From the NCBI GenBank assembly GCA_014379905.1, contig JACMKX010000040.1:1-43098 (forward strand): a DNA stretch of 43,098 nt. The letters are read 5' to 3'. Under the pieces are notes generated by a model, which was not told the origin of the DNA, did not search any database, and saw only the letters and a program-made list of their open reading frames with translations. The stretch is from Ferruginibacter sp. (GTDB taxonomy: Bacteria; Bacteroidota; Bacteroidia; Chitinophagales; Chitinophagaceae). Shown here piece after piece: positions 16,572 through 25,562 of this stretch; position 1 is the stretch's first letter, and each line of letters starts with the position of its first letter. A program made the translations under genes and the position numbers.

Positions 16572-19271
16572 ATGAGTACTACAATTAAACCCTACCTGCG
16601 CCTTTCCGGTCTCGAACCACTGATCGTTCGCCCCGAAACAAATTTTGTAAACGTAGGGGAACGTACCAATGTAACCGGTAGTAAAAAATTTGCACGCCTT
16701 GTAAGAGAAGGATTGTACGAAGAAGCCTTAAGCGTTGCCCGCCAGCAGGTGGAAAGCGGTGCCCAGGTAATTGACGTAAACATGGATGATGCATTGCTTG
16801 ACGGCGTAAAAGCAATGACGGAATTTTTAAACCTTGTGCAGGCCGAACCCGACATCGCCAAGATTCCTATAATGATCGATAGCAGTAAATTCGAGATTAT
16901 TGAAGCGGGCCTGAAATGTGTACAGGGAAAATGCATTGTAAATTCTATTTCCATGAAAGAGGGAGTAGAAAAATTTATTGAGCAGGCGCATATCTGTAGA
17001 AGTTATGGCGCTTCTATAATTGTAATGGCATTTGACGAAGTTGGCCAGGCAGATACTAAAGAGCGTAAAGTAGAGATCTGTAAAAGAGCTTACGATATTT
17101 TAGTTGACCAGGTAGGTTACGATCCACAGGATATAATTTTTGATCCCAATATTTTTGCAATTGCTACCGGTATTGAAGAGCACAACAATTACGCGGTAGA
17201 TTTTATTGAAGGCACCCGTGAAATAAAAAAGTTAATGCCACTAACAAAAGTCAGTGGCGGTGTAAGTAATGTATCTTTTTCCTTTCGTGGAAACGACCAC
17301 GTGAGAGAAGCCATTCACAGTGTATTTCTTTATTATGCCATTGCCGCCGGTATGGATATGGGTATTGTTAATGCAGGCCAGCTGGTAATTTACGATGATA
17401 TTGAGCCTACGCTTAAACAACTTTGCGAAGATGTAATTCTCAATAAAAACAATGATGATAATAGCGCTACTGAAAAACTAATTGTATTTGCAGAAACTGT
17501 AAAAGCGAAAGGAAAAGAAATTGTAAAAGATGAAACCTGGCGCCTTGCACCGGTTGAAAAACGCATTGCGCATTCTTTGGTTAACGGTATTACAGACTAT
17601 ATTGACCTCGATGCAGAAGAAGCCAGGCAAAAATATGCCCGGCCTTTGGATGTAATTGAAGGCCCCCTGATGGATGGAATGAATATAGTAGGCGACTTAT
17701 TTGGTGCTGGTAAAATGTTTTTACCGCAGGTAGTAAAAAGTGCCAGGGTTATGAAAAAAGCTGTAGCGGTTCTTACGCCCTACATTGAACAGGAGAAAGA
17801 AGACCGGAAGCAGGCACATATTGCAGCCGGAACAATTAATGAAGAAGCTGCAGGCGCACCCAAAATTTTATTGGCTACTGTAAAAGGTGATGTGCACGAT
17901 ATTGGTAAAAATATTGTGGGTGTTGTATTAGGTTGTAATGGTTATGACATCATCGACCTGGGTGTAATGGTGTCGGCCGATAAGATACTAAACGAAGCTA
18001 AAAAACACCAGGTAGACATTATTGGCTTAAGCGGCCTGATCACTCCGTCATTGGATGAAATGGTACACATTGGCCGTGAAATGAAAAGGCTGGATATGAA
18101 CCTTCCCCTACTCATTGGAGGTGCCACTACCAGCCGTATGCATACAGCAGTAAAAATTGCCCCGGAATATGATAATGGCGTGGTACATGTGCTGGATGCC
18201 AGCCGTAGTGTAACCGTTGCAGGTAGTTTGCTGAGTGCAGACCAAAAACCTGCTTTCCTGGACGATATTAAAACAGAATACGATAAGTTAAGAATAGACT
18301 TTGCCAACAAAAAAACAACCAAGCAATTTTTAAAATTTGAAGATGCGCAAAAGAATGTGCCACAAATAGATTGGGATAATTTTGAACCCATTGTTCCAAC
18401 ATTCACCGGCAGCAAAGTAATTGAAAATGTGGACCTGGCTGAACTTGTTCCTTATATTGACTGGCAGCCATTTTTTATCGCCTGGGAAATGCATGGAAAA
18501 TTTCCACAGATATTAAGCGATGAAATTATTGGTAAAGAGGCCACCAGGTTATACGAAGATGCAAAATTGTTGTTAGATAAGATCGTAGCAGAAAAATGGC
18601 TTACGCCACAAGGTGTGGCAGGTTTTTGGGAAGTAGAAAAAATAGCACCCGACACAATTGAAATAAAAGATAAAAGTATTCAGTTACAATTTCTTCGCCA
18701 GCAGGTAAAAAAAGCTGCGGGGCAGCCTAATTATTCTTTATCAGATTTTATTCATCCACATAGAAAAGATTACCTCGGCGCTTTCTCTGTTACGATTCAT
18801 GGAATTGAACCACACATTAAAAATTTTGAAGCCAACCTGGATGATTATAACAAGATCATGTTGCAGGCATTGGCAGATAGACTGGCAGAAGCTTTTGCAG
18901 AATACCTCCATGCTAAGACCAGAACGGATTATTGGGGTTATGTAAAGGAAGAACATTTAACCAATGAGCAATTGATCAAAGAAGAATACCAGGGTATCCG
19001 ACCCGCACCAGGCTATCCTGCCTGTCCCGATCATACAGAAAAATACAAGTTGTTTGAATTACTGGGAGGTGAAGAGGCTACCGGGATTCATTTAACAGAA
19101 TCCCTGGCCATGTTCCCGGCTTCTTCTGTTTGCGGATGGTACTTTGCCAACCCCGACAGTAAATATTTTGGTGTAGGAAAAATTGAAAAAGATCAGCTGG
19201 ATGATTATACCCGCCGCAAAAAAATGAGTGAAGAAGAAATGACAAGGTGGTTAAGGCCGATATTGGAGTGA
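16572..19271 (+). CDS. metH: methionine synthase, pterin/cobalamin/AdoMet-activation half (split MetH)
   Basis: 899 residues. Order: pterin-binding barrel ([19 protein letters not shown] near residue 24; [15 protein letters not shown] near 102; [10 protein letters not shown] near 155), B12 cap and B12-binding domain with the DxHxxG motif DVHDIGKN (His442 ligates cobalt) and [10 protein letters not shown], then the AdoMet-dependent reactivation domain with [12 protein letters not shown] near residue 810. It moves the methyl group from methyltetrahydrofolate to cobalamin and repairs oxidised cobalamin using AdoMet. It must work with the homocysteine half 187 bp upstream. The ATG at 16572 is just behind the repeat arm. 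Confidence 0.96.
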   Translation: MSTTIKPYLRLSGLEPLIVRPETNFVNVGERTNVTGSKKFARLVREGLYEEALSVARQQVESGAQVIDVNMDDALLDGVKAMTEFLNLVQAEPDIAKIPIMIDSSKFEIIEAGLKCVQGKCIVNSISMKEGVEKFIEQAHICRSYGASIIVMAFDEVGQADTKERKVEICKRAYDILVDQVGYDPQDIIFDPNIFAIATGIEEHNNYAVDFIEGTREIKKLMPLTKVSGGVSNVSFSFRGNDHVREAIHSVFLYYAIAAGMDMGIVNAGQLVIYDDIEPTLKQLCEDVILNKNNDDNSATEKLIVFAETVKAKGKEIVKDETWRLAPVEKRIAHSLVNGITDYIDLDAEEARQKYARPLDVIEGPLMDGMNIVGDLFGAGKMFLPQVVKSARVMKKAVAVLTPYIEQEKEDRKQAHIAAGTINEEAAGAPKILLATVKGDVHDIGKNIVGVVLGCNGYDIIDLGVMVSADKILNEAKKHQVDIIGLSGLITPSLDEMVHIGREMKRLDMNLPLLIGGATTSRMHTAVKIAPEYDNGVVHVLDASRSVTVAGSLLSADQKPAFLDDIKTEYDKLRIDFANKKTTKQFLKFEDAQKNVPQIDWDNFEPIVPTFTGSKVIENVDLAELVPYIDWQPFFIAWEMHGKFPQILSDEIIGKEATRLYEDAKLLLDKIVAEKWLTPQGVAGFWEVEKIAPDTIEIKDKSIQLQFLRQQVKKAAGQPNYSLSDFIHPHRKDYLGAFSVTIHGIEPHIKNFEANLDDYNKIMLQALADRLAEAFAEYLHAKTRTDYWGYVKEEHLTNEQLIKEEYQGIRPAPGYPACPDHTEKYKLFELLGGEEATGIHLTESLAMFPASSVCGWYFANPDSKYFGVGKIEKDQLDDYTRRKKMSEEEMTRWLRPILE

Positions 19272-19295
19272 TCTTTTAAAATAATCATGAATGCC

Positions 19296-19316
19296 CTCTT
19301 ATTTGAGAGTTTTTTA
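19296..19316 (+). terminator. weak terminator after metH
   Basis: CTCT (19296-19299) pairs with AGAG (19306-19309), extended by one T-G pair, and is followed by TTTTTT. The stem is short, so this is a modest candidate only. Confidence 0.4.
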
Positions 19317-19370
19317 TAAGGTAAGAAAACATAGTTATTGTAATTTTACAGAAACTCAAAAGGTATTATT

Positions 19371-19792
19371 GTAAAAATTATTTCTTTGCTATTCCTTTTT
19401 TACTGTGTTCCTGTTCTTCTTCCAAAATAACAACCACTAAATTTGCTGACAATTCCGTTGTGGCGCATAGGGGTGCTTTCAAAAAAAATGCCTTGCCCGA
19501 AAATTCTATTGCCGCACTCAAAGAAGCTATCCGCCTGGGTTGTACCGGTTCAGAATTTGATATAAGATTGACAGCAAATGACTCGCTTATCATCAATCAT
19601 GATGCACATTACAATAAACTCGAAATAGAAAAAACGGAGTGGATAAAGGAAGCCAAAGAAAATAATATTGCACTCAACGCCTGGACCATTAATAAAAAAG
19701 AAGATATGGAATGGCTGCTGAAGGAAGGGTTTAATTTTATTACGACCAACGAACCAGAATTGTTATTCTCTGTTTTAAATTTAGAAAAATAA
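19371..19792 (+). pseudogene. decayed glycerophosphodiester phosphodiesterase lipoprotein
   Basis: The frame from 19460 reads VVAHRGAFKKNALPENSIAA, then GCTGSEFDIRLTANDSLIINHD: the N-terminal GDPD active-site strands (His-Arg-Gly, Glu-Phe-Asp, His-Asp). Right after HYNKLEIEKT it jumps to EWIKEAKENN, LNAWTINKKEDMEWLL and NFITTNEPELL, the last strands of the barrel. About 150 residues of the usual barrel are missing. Upstream, a lipoprotein signal (KIISLLFLF in one frame, LLCSCSSSK in the other) is split by a frame change in a run of six T at 19396-19401, and no ATG, GTG or TTG start precedes it. The gene is therefore broken in three ways. A short frame from the GTG at 19460 could still be translated but would lack most of the catalytic barrel. 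Confidence 0.75.
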
Positions 19793-19807
19793 TATTGTGT
19801 TAGACAA

Positions 19808-19835
19808 GGAGCACGCCCATACATTAGGGTGCTCC
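19808..19835 (+). terminator. hairpin between convergent genes
   Basis: GGAGCAC (19808-19814) pairs exactly with GTGCTCC (19829-19835), with CC/GG pairs possible further in; a T-rich tract (TTATTTGTTTT) follows. It lies between the GDPD remnant (plus) and the DUF5694 gene (minus, ending at 19860). Confidence 0.6.
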
Positions 19836-19859
19836 CCTTATTTGTTTTCCGGCTGATAA

Positions 19860-20735
19860 TTATTTCAGCAAAGACTTTAATTCTACTATTTCAAACTCAG
19901 GCGATGACTCAAAGCATTGCTTTAAAATTGGCGCATGCCCATTACCAAATAGCACTACAATTCTATCCTCCTGCCCCGGTTGTGTTTGCAAAATTTTATT
20001 GAAAATGCGCAGGTTCCTGCTATACCACCACATTGATAACATATCCGGGCCATTGCTTGCTGTAGTACCAAACCCAGTTGCAAGATAAGCACCGTGCATA
20101 CGCCTGAGCGTGGCGGGCTCGGCCATCAATAAAAAATTCTCCAGCATGGTCAAAGTAGTTTCTATTGAATCACTGATGGTATACAGTTTTGAAAATTGCC
20201 TTCCCCAATATTTATCCCTTACGCTATCAATAGGATTATTTAAATTCCACATACTATCAAGCCAGTAATAAATTTTGTAATTCTCTGATGCAAAGTTGGA
20301 AGCATCTACGGCGTATACCTTTTTCATTCCTGTTTGCCTGGCTACCCGGTATCCTAACTGGTAATTTTCATTACGCCCCAATTTATACCTTCCGGCAACA
20401 TATTCGTTGTACAATGAATCCTGGAAAGCCTGGTTCCACCCTTCAATATAAAACCGCGTAGGCTTAAACCGGGCGATAACATCCGCCAGTTCCTGTATCT
20501 CCTCCTGGCGCCCGGCACTCAGTACATTAATGAATTTAGATGAATCTGTTTTATGATTATCCAGGTTAGGATAACCAAAATGAAAAGTGCCCAGCAAAAG
20601 AACTTTGGTTGGCTTTCGTGGACCATCCAATAAAACCTTATCCGGATGTAGCCCTTTTAACTTCTCCCAGTTTATATTTTGAGAAAAGCTTATGGTAAAT
20701 AAAAAAAGCAACGGAAGTAGTATCATTTTTTTCAT
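19860..20735 (-). CDS. exported DUF5694 (TraB/ChaN-like) protein
   Basis: 291 residues with a signal peptide (MKKMILLPLLFLFTISFSQ). Two motifs define the fold: LLLGTFHFGYPNLD near residue 46 and VVLFGNGHAPILKQCF near 264, the strand-turn histidine motifs shared by DUF5694 and the wider TraB/PrgY/ChaN/Tiki group of putative metal-dependent hydrolases. Between them is a helical region with FYIEGWNQAFQDSLYNEY and YRVARQTG. Periplasmic location is likely; substrate unknown. The start ATG at 20735 is followed by a typical lysine-rich n-region. Its upstream region is shared with the divergent LytS-type kinase gene. Confidence 0.82.
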   Translation of the reverse strand: MKKMILLPLLFLFTISFSQNINWEKLKGLHPDKVLLDGPRKPTKVLLLGTFHFGYPNLDNHKTDSSKFINVLSAGRQEEIQELADVIARFKPTRFYIEGWNQAFQDSLYNEYVAGRYKLGRNENYQLGYRVARQTGMKKVYAVDASNFASENYKIYYWLDSMWNLNNPIDSVRDKYWGRQFSKLYTISDSIETTLTMLENFLLMAEPATLRRMHGAYLATGFGTTASNGPDMLSMWWYSRNLRIFNKILQTQPGQEDRIVVLFGNGHAPILKQCFESSPEFEIVELKSLLK

Positions 20736-20800
20736 GTTGGATAATTTTAAAACAAAATTGCATTTTGAAGAAGAGGAAAAAATGTGGAATCGGTAAAACA

Positions 20801-20879
20801 GGCGTTTTTGTCTGCATATATTTTATTTAACTAGTTGCGGGTTTTGCAGATATTATTGGGTGGTTTGCAGACAAACGCC
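20801..20879 (+). promoter_or_regulatory. operator-like repeats upstream of the LytS/LytTR pair
   Basis: Two 9-bp direct repeats, TTTTGCAGA (20842-20850) and GTTTGCAGA (20863-20871), are spaced by 12 bp, i.e. exactly 21 bp apart, the layout known for LytTR-type operators. In addition, GGCGTTTTTGTCTGCA (20801-20816) is the inverse of TGCAGACAAACGCC (20866-20879) apart from two extra T. A TATCTTAG box (20898-20905) near the start codon could be the -7 element. The arrangement suggests autoregulation by the LytTR protein encoded 1 kb downstream. Confidence 0.55.
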
Positions 20880-20911
20880 CCTGCAACAATGAGGCATCAT
20901 TATCTTAGCAT

Positions 20912-21961
20912 ATGAGCCGGAAACAATTATGGATCACCTATGGCATATTGTGCTTTTTAACTATCTGGGGCTGGGGATTTATTGACAGCCTGAAATTTAA
21001 AGGCACTATCGACTGGAGTGAAGTCATTAGTCCTTTTCATTTTACACAATTCATTTATATATTCACAACCTTCGGGTTAACGCGTTATTTTCTAAAAAAA
21101 TATTACCCCCAAAAAAAATATGCAAGCCTTCTTTTGTCTTTGGTATTATTGATGGCTGTATTCATTTCCCTTCGCTATGTGCTGGAAGAAGTTTTGTTTC
21201 CTCTATTTTTTGGGTACAGGAATTATCCAAAAAATGTGAACCCGGTTTATTATGCCCTGGATAATATTTATTATGCCCTCGTCTACATTGTGTTGGGTAC
21301 AATTGTTTTTTTTCTTGATCACCAGCTAAGTTCGCAAAAAAATGAAGCGCAATTAAAACAGGAGCGCATCAATGCAGAACTCGCTTTTCTGCGCTCACAG
21401 GTAAGTCCGCATTTTCTATTTAATTCTCTTAATAATATTTATTCTCTTAGTTATAAAAAATCGGACAACGCACCCGATGCAATTTTAAAACTGAGTGAAC
21501 TTACCAGGTATATGTTATATGAAAAGCAAGACCAGGTATTGTTAGAAAAAGAGTGGGGCTATATCCGGAATTTTATTAGCCTACAGCAGTTGCGTTACGA
21601 ATCTCCTTTAAACCTGCAACTTAGCCTCAAAGCTGAAATTGATACTATTTATATAGCTCCTTACCTGCTGATACCATTTGTAGAAAACGCATTTAAACAT
21701 GGCGACGTGCACGATAAAGAGAATCCTATGATCATTGGTTTGGAGTGCAGCGAAGAAGAAGTTATTTTCAAAGTAAAAAATAAAATCGTTTTTCAGCAAA
21801 AGGATAAAGATGGGGGCATAGGCCTGGGGAATGTAAGGCGAAGGCTGGAACTTTTATACCCGGGCAGCCATCAATTAATCATCAACGAACAAAAAGAAAA
21901 TTTTGATATTTGTTTAAAAATAAAGTTATCGCATGCCGCTAAGAACCGCAGTAGTAGATGA
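20912..21961 (+). CDS. LytS/YehU-type membrane sensor histidine kinase
   Basis: 349 residues. Four hydrophobic segments occupy residues 8-140 (for example LWITYGILCFLTIWGWGF, LLLSLVLLMAVFISL and YIVLGTIVFFL). A coiled linker leads to the His_kinase domain (LytS type) with SQVSPHFLFNSLNNIY, phospho-His167. The ATPase part has LLIPFVENAFKHG near residue 255 and GIGLGNVRRRLELLYPG near 307. This class senses envelope, peptide or small-molecule signals and phosphorylates a LytTR regulator. The gene overlaps the next one by 29 bp, so the pair is translationally coupled. Confidence 0.93.
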   Translation: MSRKQLWITYGILCFLTIWGWGFIDSLKFKGTIDWSEVISPFHFTQFIYIFTTFGLTRYFLKKYYPQKKYASLLLSLVLLMAVFISLRYVLEEVLFPLFFGYRNYPKNVNPVYYALDNIYYALVYIVLGTIVFFLDHQLSSQKNEAQLKQERINAELAFLRSQVSPHFLFNSLNNIYSLSYKKSDNAPDAILKLSELTRYMLYEKQDQVLLEKEWGYIRNFISLQQLRYESPLNLQLSLKAEIDTIYIAPYLLIPFVENAFKHGDVHDKENPMIIGLECSEEEVIFKVKNKIVFQQKDKDGGIGLGNVRRRLELLYPGSHQLIINEQKENFDICLKIKLSHAAKNRSSR

Positions 21962-22631
21962 TGAACCGCTGGCCGTGGAGCTACTCTCTGATTATGTAAA
22001 TAAAACAGAAGGCCTGCTATTGGCAGAGGCTACCACCGATGTATACAAGGTTTTAAAAATGGTACAACATAATGAAATTGACCTGGTATTCCTTGATATA
22101 CAAATGCCTGAATTAACAGGCTTCCAGTTTATGAAAATAACAGGCAATAAATGCCGGGTGATCATCACCACAGCATATAACGAATATGCATTGGAGGGCT
22201 ATGAGTTCAACGTGGTTGATTATCTTTTAAAACCAATTTCCTATGAGCGCTTTTTGAAAGCGATATATAAATTAGGGCAGGTAGTTGTTGCTGCTGAAAT
22301 AAAACCGGTTCAAAAGCCAGACCATATCTTTATAAAAAGTGAGTACAAACTGATCCGCATCAACTTGGCAGATATCTTATACATAGAATCTTTAAGAGAC
22401 TACATAGCTATACACACTATTGCCAAACAAAAAATAATGAGCCTCGAAAGCCTTCGGAATATGGAAACCATCTTGCCGCAGGATGAATTTACCAGGGTGC
22501 ATAAATCTTACATTATATCAATGCATAAAATAAGTTTTGTTGAAAAGAATCGCATTGTCATAAACAATGAATACATCCCTATCGGTGAAAGTTACCAGGA
22601 AAAATTTTTTAGCATAATCAATAAAGCTTAA
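21933..22631 (+). CDS. LytTR-type response regulator
   Basis: 232 residues: receiver domain at 1-120 (acidic VVDDEP, Asp55 in LVFLDIQMPELTG, Lys near 104 in LLKPIS), and a LytTR DNA-binding domain from about residue 133 (IFIKSEYKLIRINLADILYI, then FTRVHKSYIISMHKI). It binds direct repeats as a dimer; a matching repeat pair lies 60 bp before the kinase gene. The start ATG at 21933 sits inside the kinase gene. Its stop is only 4 bp from the stop of the convergent DUF3137 gene, with no terminator between. Confidence 0.94.
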   Translation: MPLRTAVVDDEPLAVELLSDYVNKTEGLLLAEATTDVYKVLKMVQHNEIDLVFLDIQMPELTGFQFMKITGNKCRVIITTAYNEYALEGYEFNVVDYLLKPISYERFLKAIYKLGQVVVAAEIKPVQKPDHIFIKSEYKLIRINLADILYIESLRDYIAIHTIAKQKIMSLESLRNMETILPQDEFTRVHKSYIISMHKISFVEKNRIVINNEYIPIGESYQEKFFSIINKA

Positions 22632-22635
22632 TCCC

Positions 22636-23637
22636 TTACCGGAGTTTATTTAGTTCCAATTCCTGTACGATATTAAAGACCAGCAAAAAAGTAAAAAAGT
22701 GTTTTTTGTAGGATTCTTTATCCTGCAGGTGGGCTGCTGCAGGTTCCAGCAGGTTTTCCTCTATAGGTATGGCCACATAGCACCTCCCGGCAACAAATGA
22801 AAAAACGATATCTCTTCCGGTTTTTTGCTTAAGCGAAAGCATTTTTTGCTGCAGGTCCGGTGTAAGTATCTTTTGTGTTTCAGAAAAATTACTGCTGTAT
22901 ACAGAAAATGAATTTTTAAATGTTTCATCAATAAGCGTAAATTTTTGTACGGCGGGCAAGGGATACATCCTGTAGTTTTCGTCAGCAATACTGGCCGGCA
23001 ATTGAGACGCGCCTTTTGTCCATATATAAGTGCCGTTGTTATAATATGCATTAATTGTAGCAGCTATAAATAAACCCTGGAATATGGTGGTAGCTGTAGC
23101 AGCATCTTCGTGACGAACCATAAGTTCCGAACAATGAAAATCTACTCCGCGATAAGTAGCTTTCCAGTAATCCTCCCCATTGTATTCTGTAAACCGGCGC
23201 CGGTACAAACCGCTGAGTTTGTATTCTTTTTTTGAAAGGTATTTCATTGGCTTATAAACAGCCGATGGGCTTATATGATGAATGATACGGCTGATGATCT
23301 GCTCTTTAAAATCATCGATGAATTGTTCATTTTTTTGTGTAGTAAAATAAATACCGATCCCTGCAATAACCAGCAGGAAAATGCCGATAGCTACACCGCT
23401 TTGCACTTTAAAGAATTGGTACAACACAAGAAATAAGATGGCGAGAATGGCTGTTCCTATAGTAAAATATTTCCAGTTCTTATATGCCTGTGCTCCCGGC
23501 TGGAGTTGTGCCAGGAAAGGTTTGAGATCGTTTTCATAAAATTGTTCGAAATCTGATTTTATTTGTTCCTGCCCTCCCTGTTTTTTTTCAAACAGGCTTA
23601 TAGTAAAGCCATTTTCATCTTCATGCTTAGCTGCCAC
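22636..23637 (-). CDS. DUF3137 membrane protein
   Basis: 333 residues. A cytoplasmic N-terminal part with FEQFYENDLKPFL is followed by two adjacent membrane helices (about 54-72 and 76-93) and a large soluble domain with SEYN-like YKLSGLYRRRFTEYNGEDYW and the family block GVDFHCSELMVRHED, then FQGLFIAATINAYYNNGTYIW. DUF3137 (sometimes called galanin-like in annotation) is a widespread family without known function. It follows the four-helix protein gene by 29 bp on the same strand and is probably in an operon with it. Confidence 0.85.
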   Translation of the reverse strand: MAAKHEDENGFTISLFEKKQGGQEQIKSDFEQFYENDLKPFLAQLQPGAQAYKNWKYFTIGTAILAILFLVLYQFFKVQSGVAIGIFLLVIAGIGIYFTTQKNEQFIDDFKEQIISRIIHHISPSAVYKPMKYLSKKEYKLSGLYRRRFTEYNGEDYWKATYRGVDFHCSELMVRHEDAATATTIFQGLFIAATINAYYNNGTYIWTKGASQLPASIADENYRMYPLPAVQKFTLIDETFKNSFSVYSSNFSETQKILTPDLQQKMLSLKQKTGRDIVFSFVAGRCYVAIPIEENLLEPAAAHLQDKESYKKHFFTFLLVFNIVQELELNKLR

Positions 23638-23666
23638 ATTTTATATATTAAGGCTTTATAGCCCGA

Positions 23667-24113
23667 TCAATGTTTAAAATTCTTTTCCATTTCCTGGGCC
23701 TCTTTTGCATTATTTAACCCTTTTATCAATAATACGATTATAATTATTTTCATAATAATGCCTTTGTATAGCGTACTTATATCAAGAAATGCATTGAGGG
23801 CAACAAATAGCCCGTATAAACACAAGGCACCGATAATGGCATAATAAGGTTTCTTTTTACAATAAAAACCAAGAAATATGAATCCGGCAATGAATGTTCC
23901 CCATATAACCAGGTCAAGCCATAAATATTCATAGCCTGCCGGAATAGCCGAAAATAGAATGATCACATTTATTACAAGTATTCCTGCCACAAAAAAGATA
24001 GTATTCCTGGCCTGCCTGATATGCTTGTCATATCCTTGCATCGAAAATTCCTCTTCAGAAAAAATAGTGGGCTTTGAATCGTCCGGTTGTTCAGCTGTTT
24101 GCTTGTATTCCAT
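23667..24113 (-). CDS. hypothetical four-helix membrane protein
   Basis: 148 residues: a hydrophilic N-terminus (about 35 residues, rich in acidic residues), then four membrane helices: FFVAGILVINVIILF, YLWLDLVIWGTFIAGFIFLG, YYAIIGALCLYGLFVALNAF and GIIMKIIIIVLLIKGL. The C-terminus is short and charged, cytoplasmic. No family recognised. It is divergent from the exodeoxyribonuclease gene with only 39 bp between starts, and sits upstream of the DUF3137 gene in the same direction. Confidence 0.72.
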   Translation of the reverse strand: MEYKQTAEQPDDSKPTIFSEEEFSMQGYDKHIRQARNTIFFVAGILVINVIILFSAIPAGYEYLWLDLVIWGTFIAGFIFLGFYCKKKPYYAIIGALCLYGLFVALNAFLDISTLYKGIIMKIIIIVLLIKGLNNAKEAQEMEKNFKH

Positions 24114-24152
24114 AATGGTTTATTATTTTTACAATAATATAAAATTATTTCC

Positions 24153-24920
24153 ATGCGCATTATCTCCTACAATGTTAACGGCATACGTGCTGCTATAAAA
24201 AAAGGTTTTTTAGAATGGCTGGCAACCAACCCGGCAGACATTATCTGCCTCCAGGAAACCAAGGCTACTGATGCAGATATTGATACCAAAGCTTTGGATG
24301 AAGCAGGTTTCCATCACCACTGGTTTAGTGCACAAAAAAAAGGATACAGCGGGGTGGCGGTATTCAGCAAAATAAAACCCGATGCAGTTAAAACCGGTAC
24401 CGGTTATGAAATGAGTGATTTTGAAGGTAGGGTAATTGAATTGCAATTTGGCGAGGTAAAACTGATCAATGCATATTTTCCTTCCGGCACTTCCGGCGAT
24501 GAAAGACAAACTTATAAATATCAATGGCTGCAGGAAATGCAGGCCTACCTGGATGAAGTTAAAAAAACCAATCCTAAATTGATACTTTGTGGTGATTACA
24601 ATATTGCTCACCACGATATTGATATTCATGATCCAAAAGGAAATAAAAAATCTTCCGGCTTTTTACCAGAAGAAAAAGAGTGGCTCACCAAATTTTTGGA
24701 ATCAGGTTGGATAGATACTTTCCGGGTATTTCACCCTGAGCCGCATCGCTATAGCTGGTGGAGCCAGCGGTTTCCCAGTGTTCGCTTAAATAATAAAGGA
24801 TGGAGGATCGATTACATTACCGTAACAGCACCTTTGCGAAATCAATTGGCAGCTGCAGATATTTATCCTGATGTTAAGCACAGTGACCATTGCCCCATTT
24901 ATTTAGAAATAAATACCTGA
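24153..24920 (+). CDS. xth: exodeoxyribonuclease III / AP endonuclease
   Basis: 255 residues of the exonuclease III family. Active-site parts are visible: SYNVNGIRAA (Asn7), CLQETKA (Glu35), GYSGVAVFSK, LCGDYNIAHHDIDIHDP (catalytic Asp/Asn near 149-151), SGWIDTFR, and the terminal HSDHCPI (Asp-His pair). It cleaves DNA at abasic sites and removes 3' blocking groups in base-excision repair, with Mg. The ATG at 24153 gives the canonical MRIISYNVNG start. Confidence 0.96.
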   Translation: MRIISYNVNGIRAAIKKGFLEWLATNPADIICLQETKATDADIDTKALDEAGFHHHWFSAQKKGYSGVAVFSKIKPDAVKTGTGYEMSDFEGRVIELQFGEVKLINAYFPSGTSGDERQTYKYQWLQEMQAYLDEVKKTNPKLILCGDYNIAHHDIDIHDPKGNKKSSGFLPEEKEWLTKFLESGWIDTFRVFHPEPHRYSWWSQRFPSVRLNNKGWRIDYITVTAPLRNQLAAADIYPDVKHSDHCPIYLEINT

Positions 24921-24923
24921 TCA

Positions 24924-24964
24924 CTTCTGTATTCCTTATTCTTCATTTCTTATTTCTTATTTCC
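24924..24964 (+). repeat. pyrimidine-rich TTCTTATT repeat tract
   Basis: The gap between xth and the DUF4286 gene is almost pure pyrimidine on the plus strand apart from A spacers, with TTCTTATT and TTCATT units repeating about every 7-8 bases. Similar tracts are common between Bacteroidota genes. It may be a degenerate spacer repeat; no promoter box was seen in it. Confidence 0.35.
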
Positions 24965-25270
24965 ATGATCATTTACAATGTAACCATAAAAGTGGCAGAT
25001 CCTGTTAAATCAGCCTGGCTGCAGTGGCTCAAAGAAGAACATATACCGGATGTAATGGGAACCGGTTGCTTTACACATGCCGTTGCTACCCGGCTATTGG
25101 AAATTGATGACAGCGAAGGACCAACTTATGCCGTACAATACTATGCAGAAAGCAAGTCGATGTACAACCGGTACATCGAAAAATTTGCAGGTATTATGCG
25201 GCAAAAATCTTTCGATAAATGGGGCAACCAGTTTATTGCTTTTCGTTCTGTTATGCAGATTGTGAACTAA
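24965..25270 (+). CDS. DUF4286 family protein
   Basis: 101 residues from the ATG at 24965 (the frame is open further up, inside the xth gene, but that part is not protein-like). Family pattern: MIIYNVTIKVADPV, WLKEEHIPDVMGTGCF, and YAVQYYAESKSMYNRYIEK, then KFAGIMRQKSFDKWGNQFIAFRS spread over residues 69-95. DUF4286 proteins are short, soluble, ferredoxin-like-fold proteins of unknown function found widely in Bacteroidota. It lies 44 bp after xth on the same strand. Confidence 0.88.
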   Translation: MIIYNVTIKVADPVKSAWLQWLKEEHIPDVMGTGCFTHAVATRLLEIDDSEGPTYAVQYYAESKSMYNRYIEKFAGIMRQKSFDKWGNQFIAFRSVMQIVN

Positions 25271-25430
25271 TTGTGCATAACAAAAAACATTTTCCAACAA
25301 TAGGAAAATTTGCATTTATATTGGTTAAAGCCTTGTGCACACTGGTTTTGAGCCATACAACTCCTGTAACCTAACACAGTAGCGGCTTTAATTGAATTTG
25401 CAGAAAAACGCAGGCGCGGGTTATGCACAA
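25271..25430. other. pair of DnaA-box-like sites forming a perfect inverted repeat
   Basis: TTGTGCATAAC (25271-25281) and GTTATGCACAA (25420-25430) are perfect inverse copies 138 bp apart, and each contains TTATGCACA, which fits the TTATNCACA DnaA-box consensus. The 292-bp gap before the HU gene holds no credible gene; it also contains the HU promoter at its right end. Only two boxes are seen, so this is not enough to call an origin. Confidence 0.4.
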
Positions 25431-25503
25431 AAAAAGCAAGGAAACACCGGTGAGTATTGGATTTCAGGCGATTCAACGATCTTATAAAAAATAGAAAAAA
25501 AGT

Positions 25504-25533
25504 TTTGTTGATTGTAAAAACCTTCTATATTTG
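25504..25533 (+). promoter_or_regulatory. promoter of the HU gene
   Basis: TTTG at 25504-25507 and TATATTTG at 25526-25533 are 18 nt apart, an exact match to both Bacteroidota boxes. The start of transcription would be near 25540, giving a leader of about 23 nt before the ATG at 25563, as expected for a highly expressed gene. Confidence 0.75.
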
Positions 25534-25562
25534 TTCCACTATAAATTTTCAAAAAAATCATT

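Noticed and set aside
25424..25494. A 23-codon frame (MHKKSKETP...) before HU
   Set aside because: It is very short, overlaps the DnaA-box-like site, and has no promoter or family match.
25271..25562. Calling this gap the replication origin
   Set aside because: Only two DnaA-like boxes are seen and no skew data can be obtained from this window alone.
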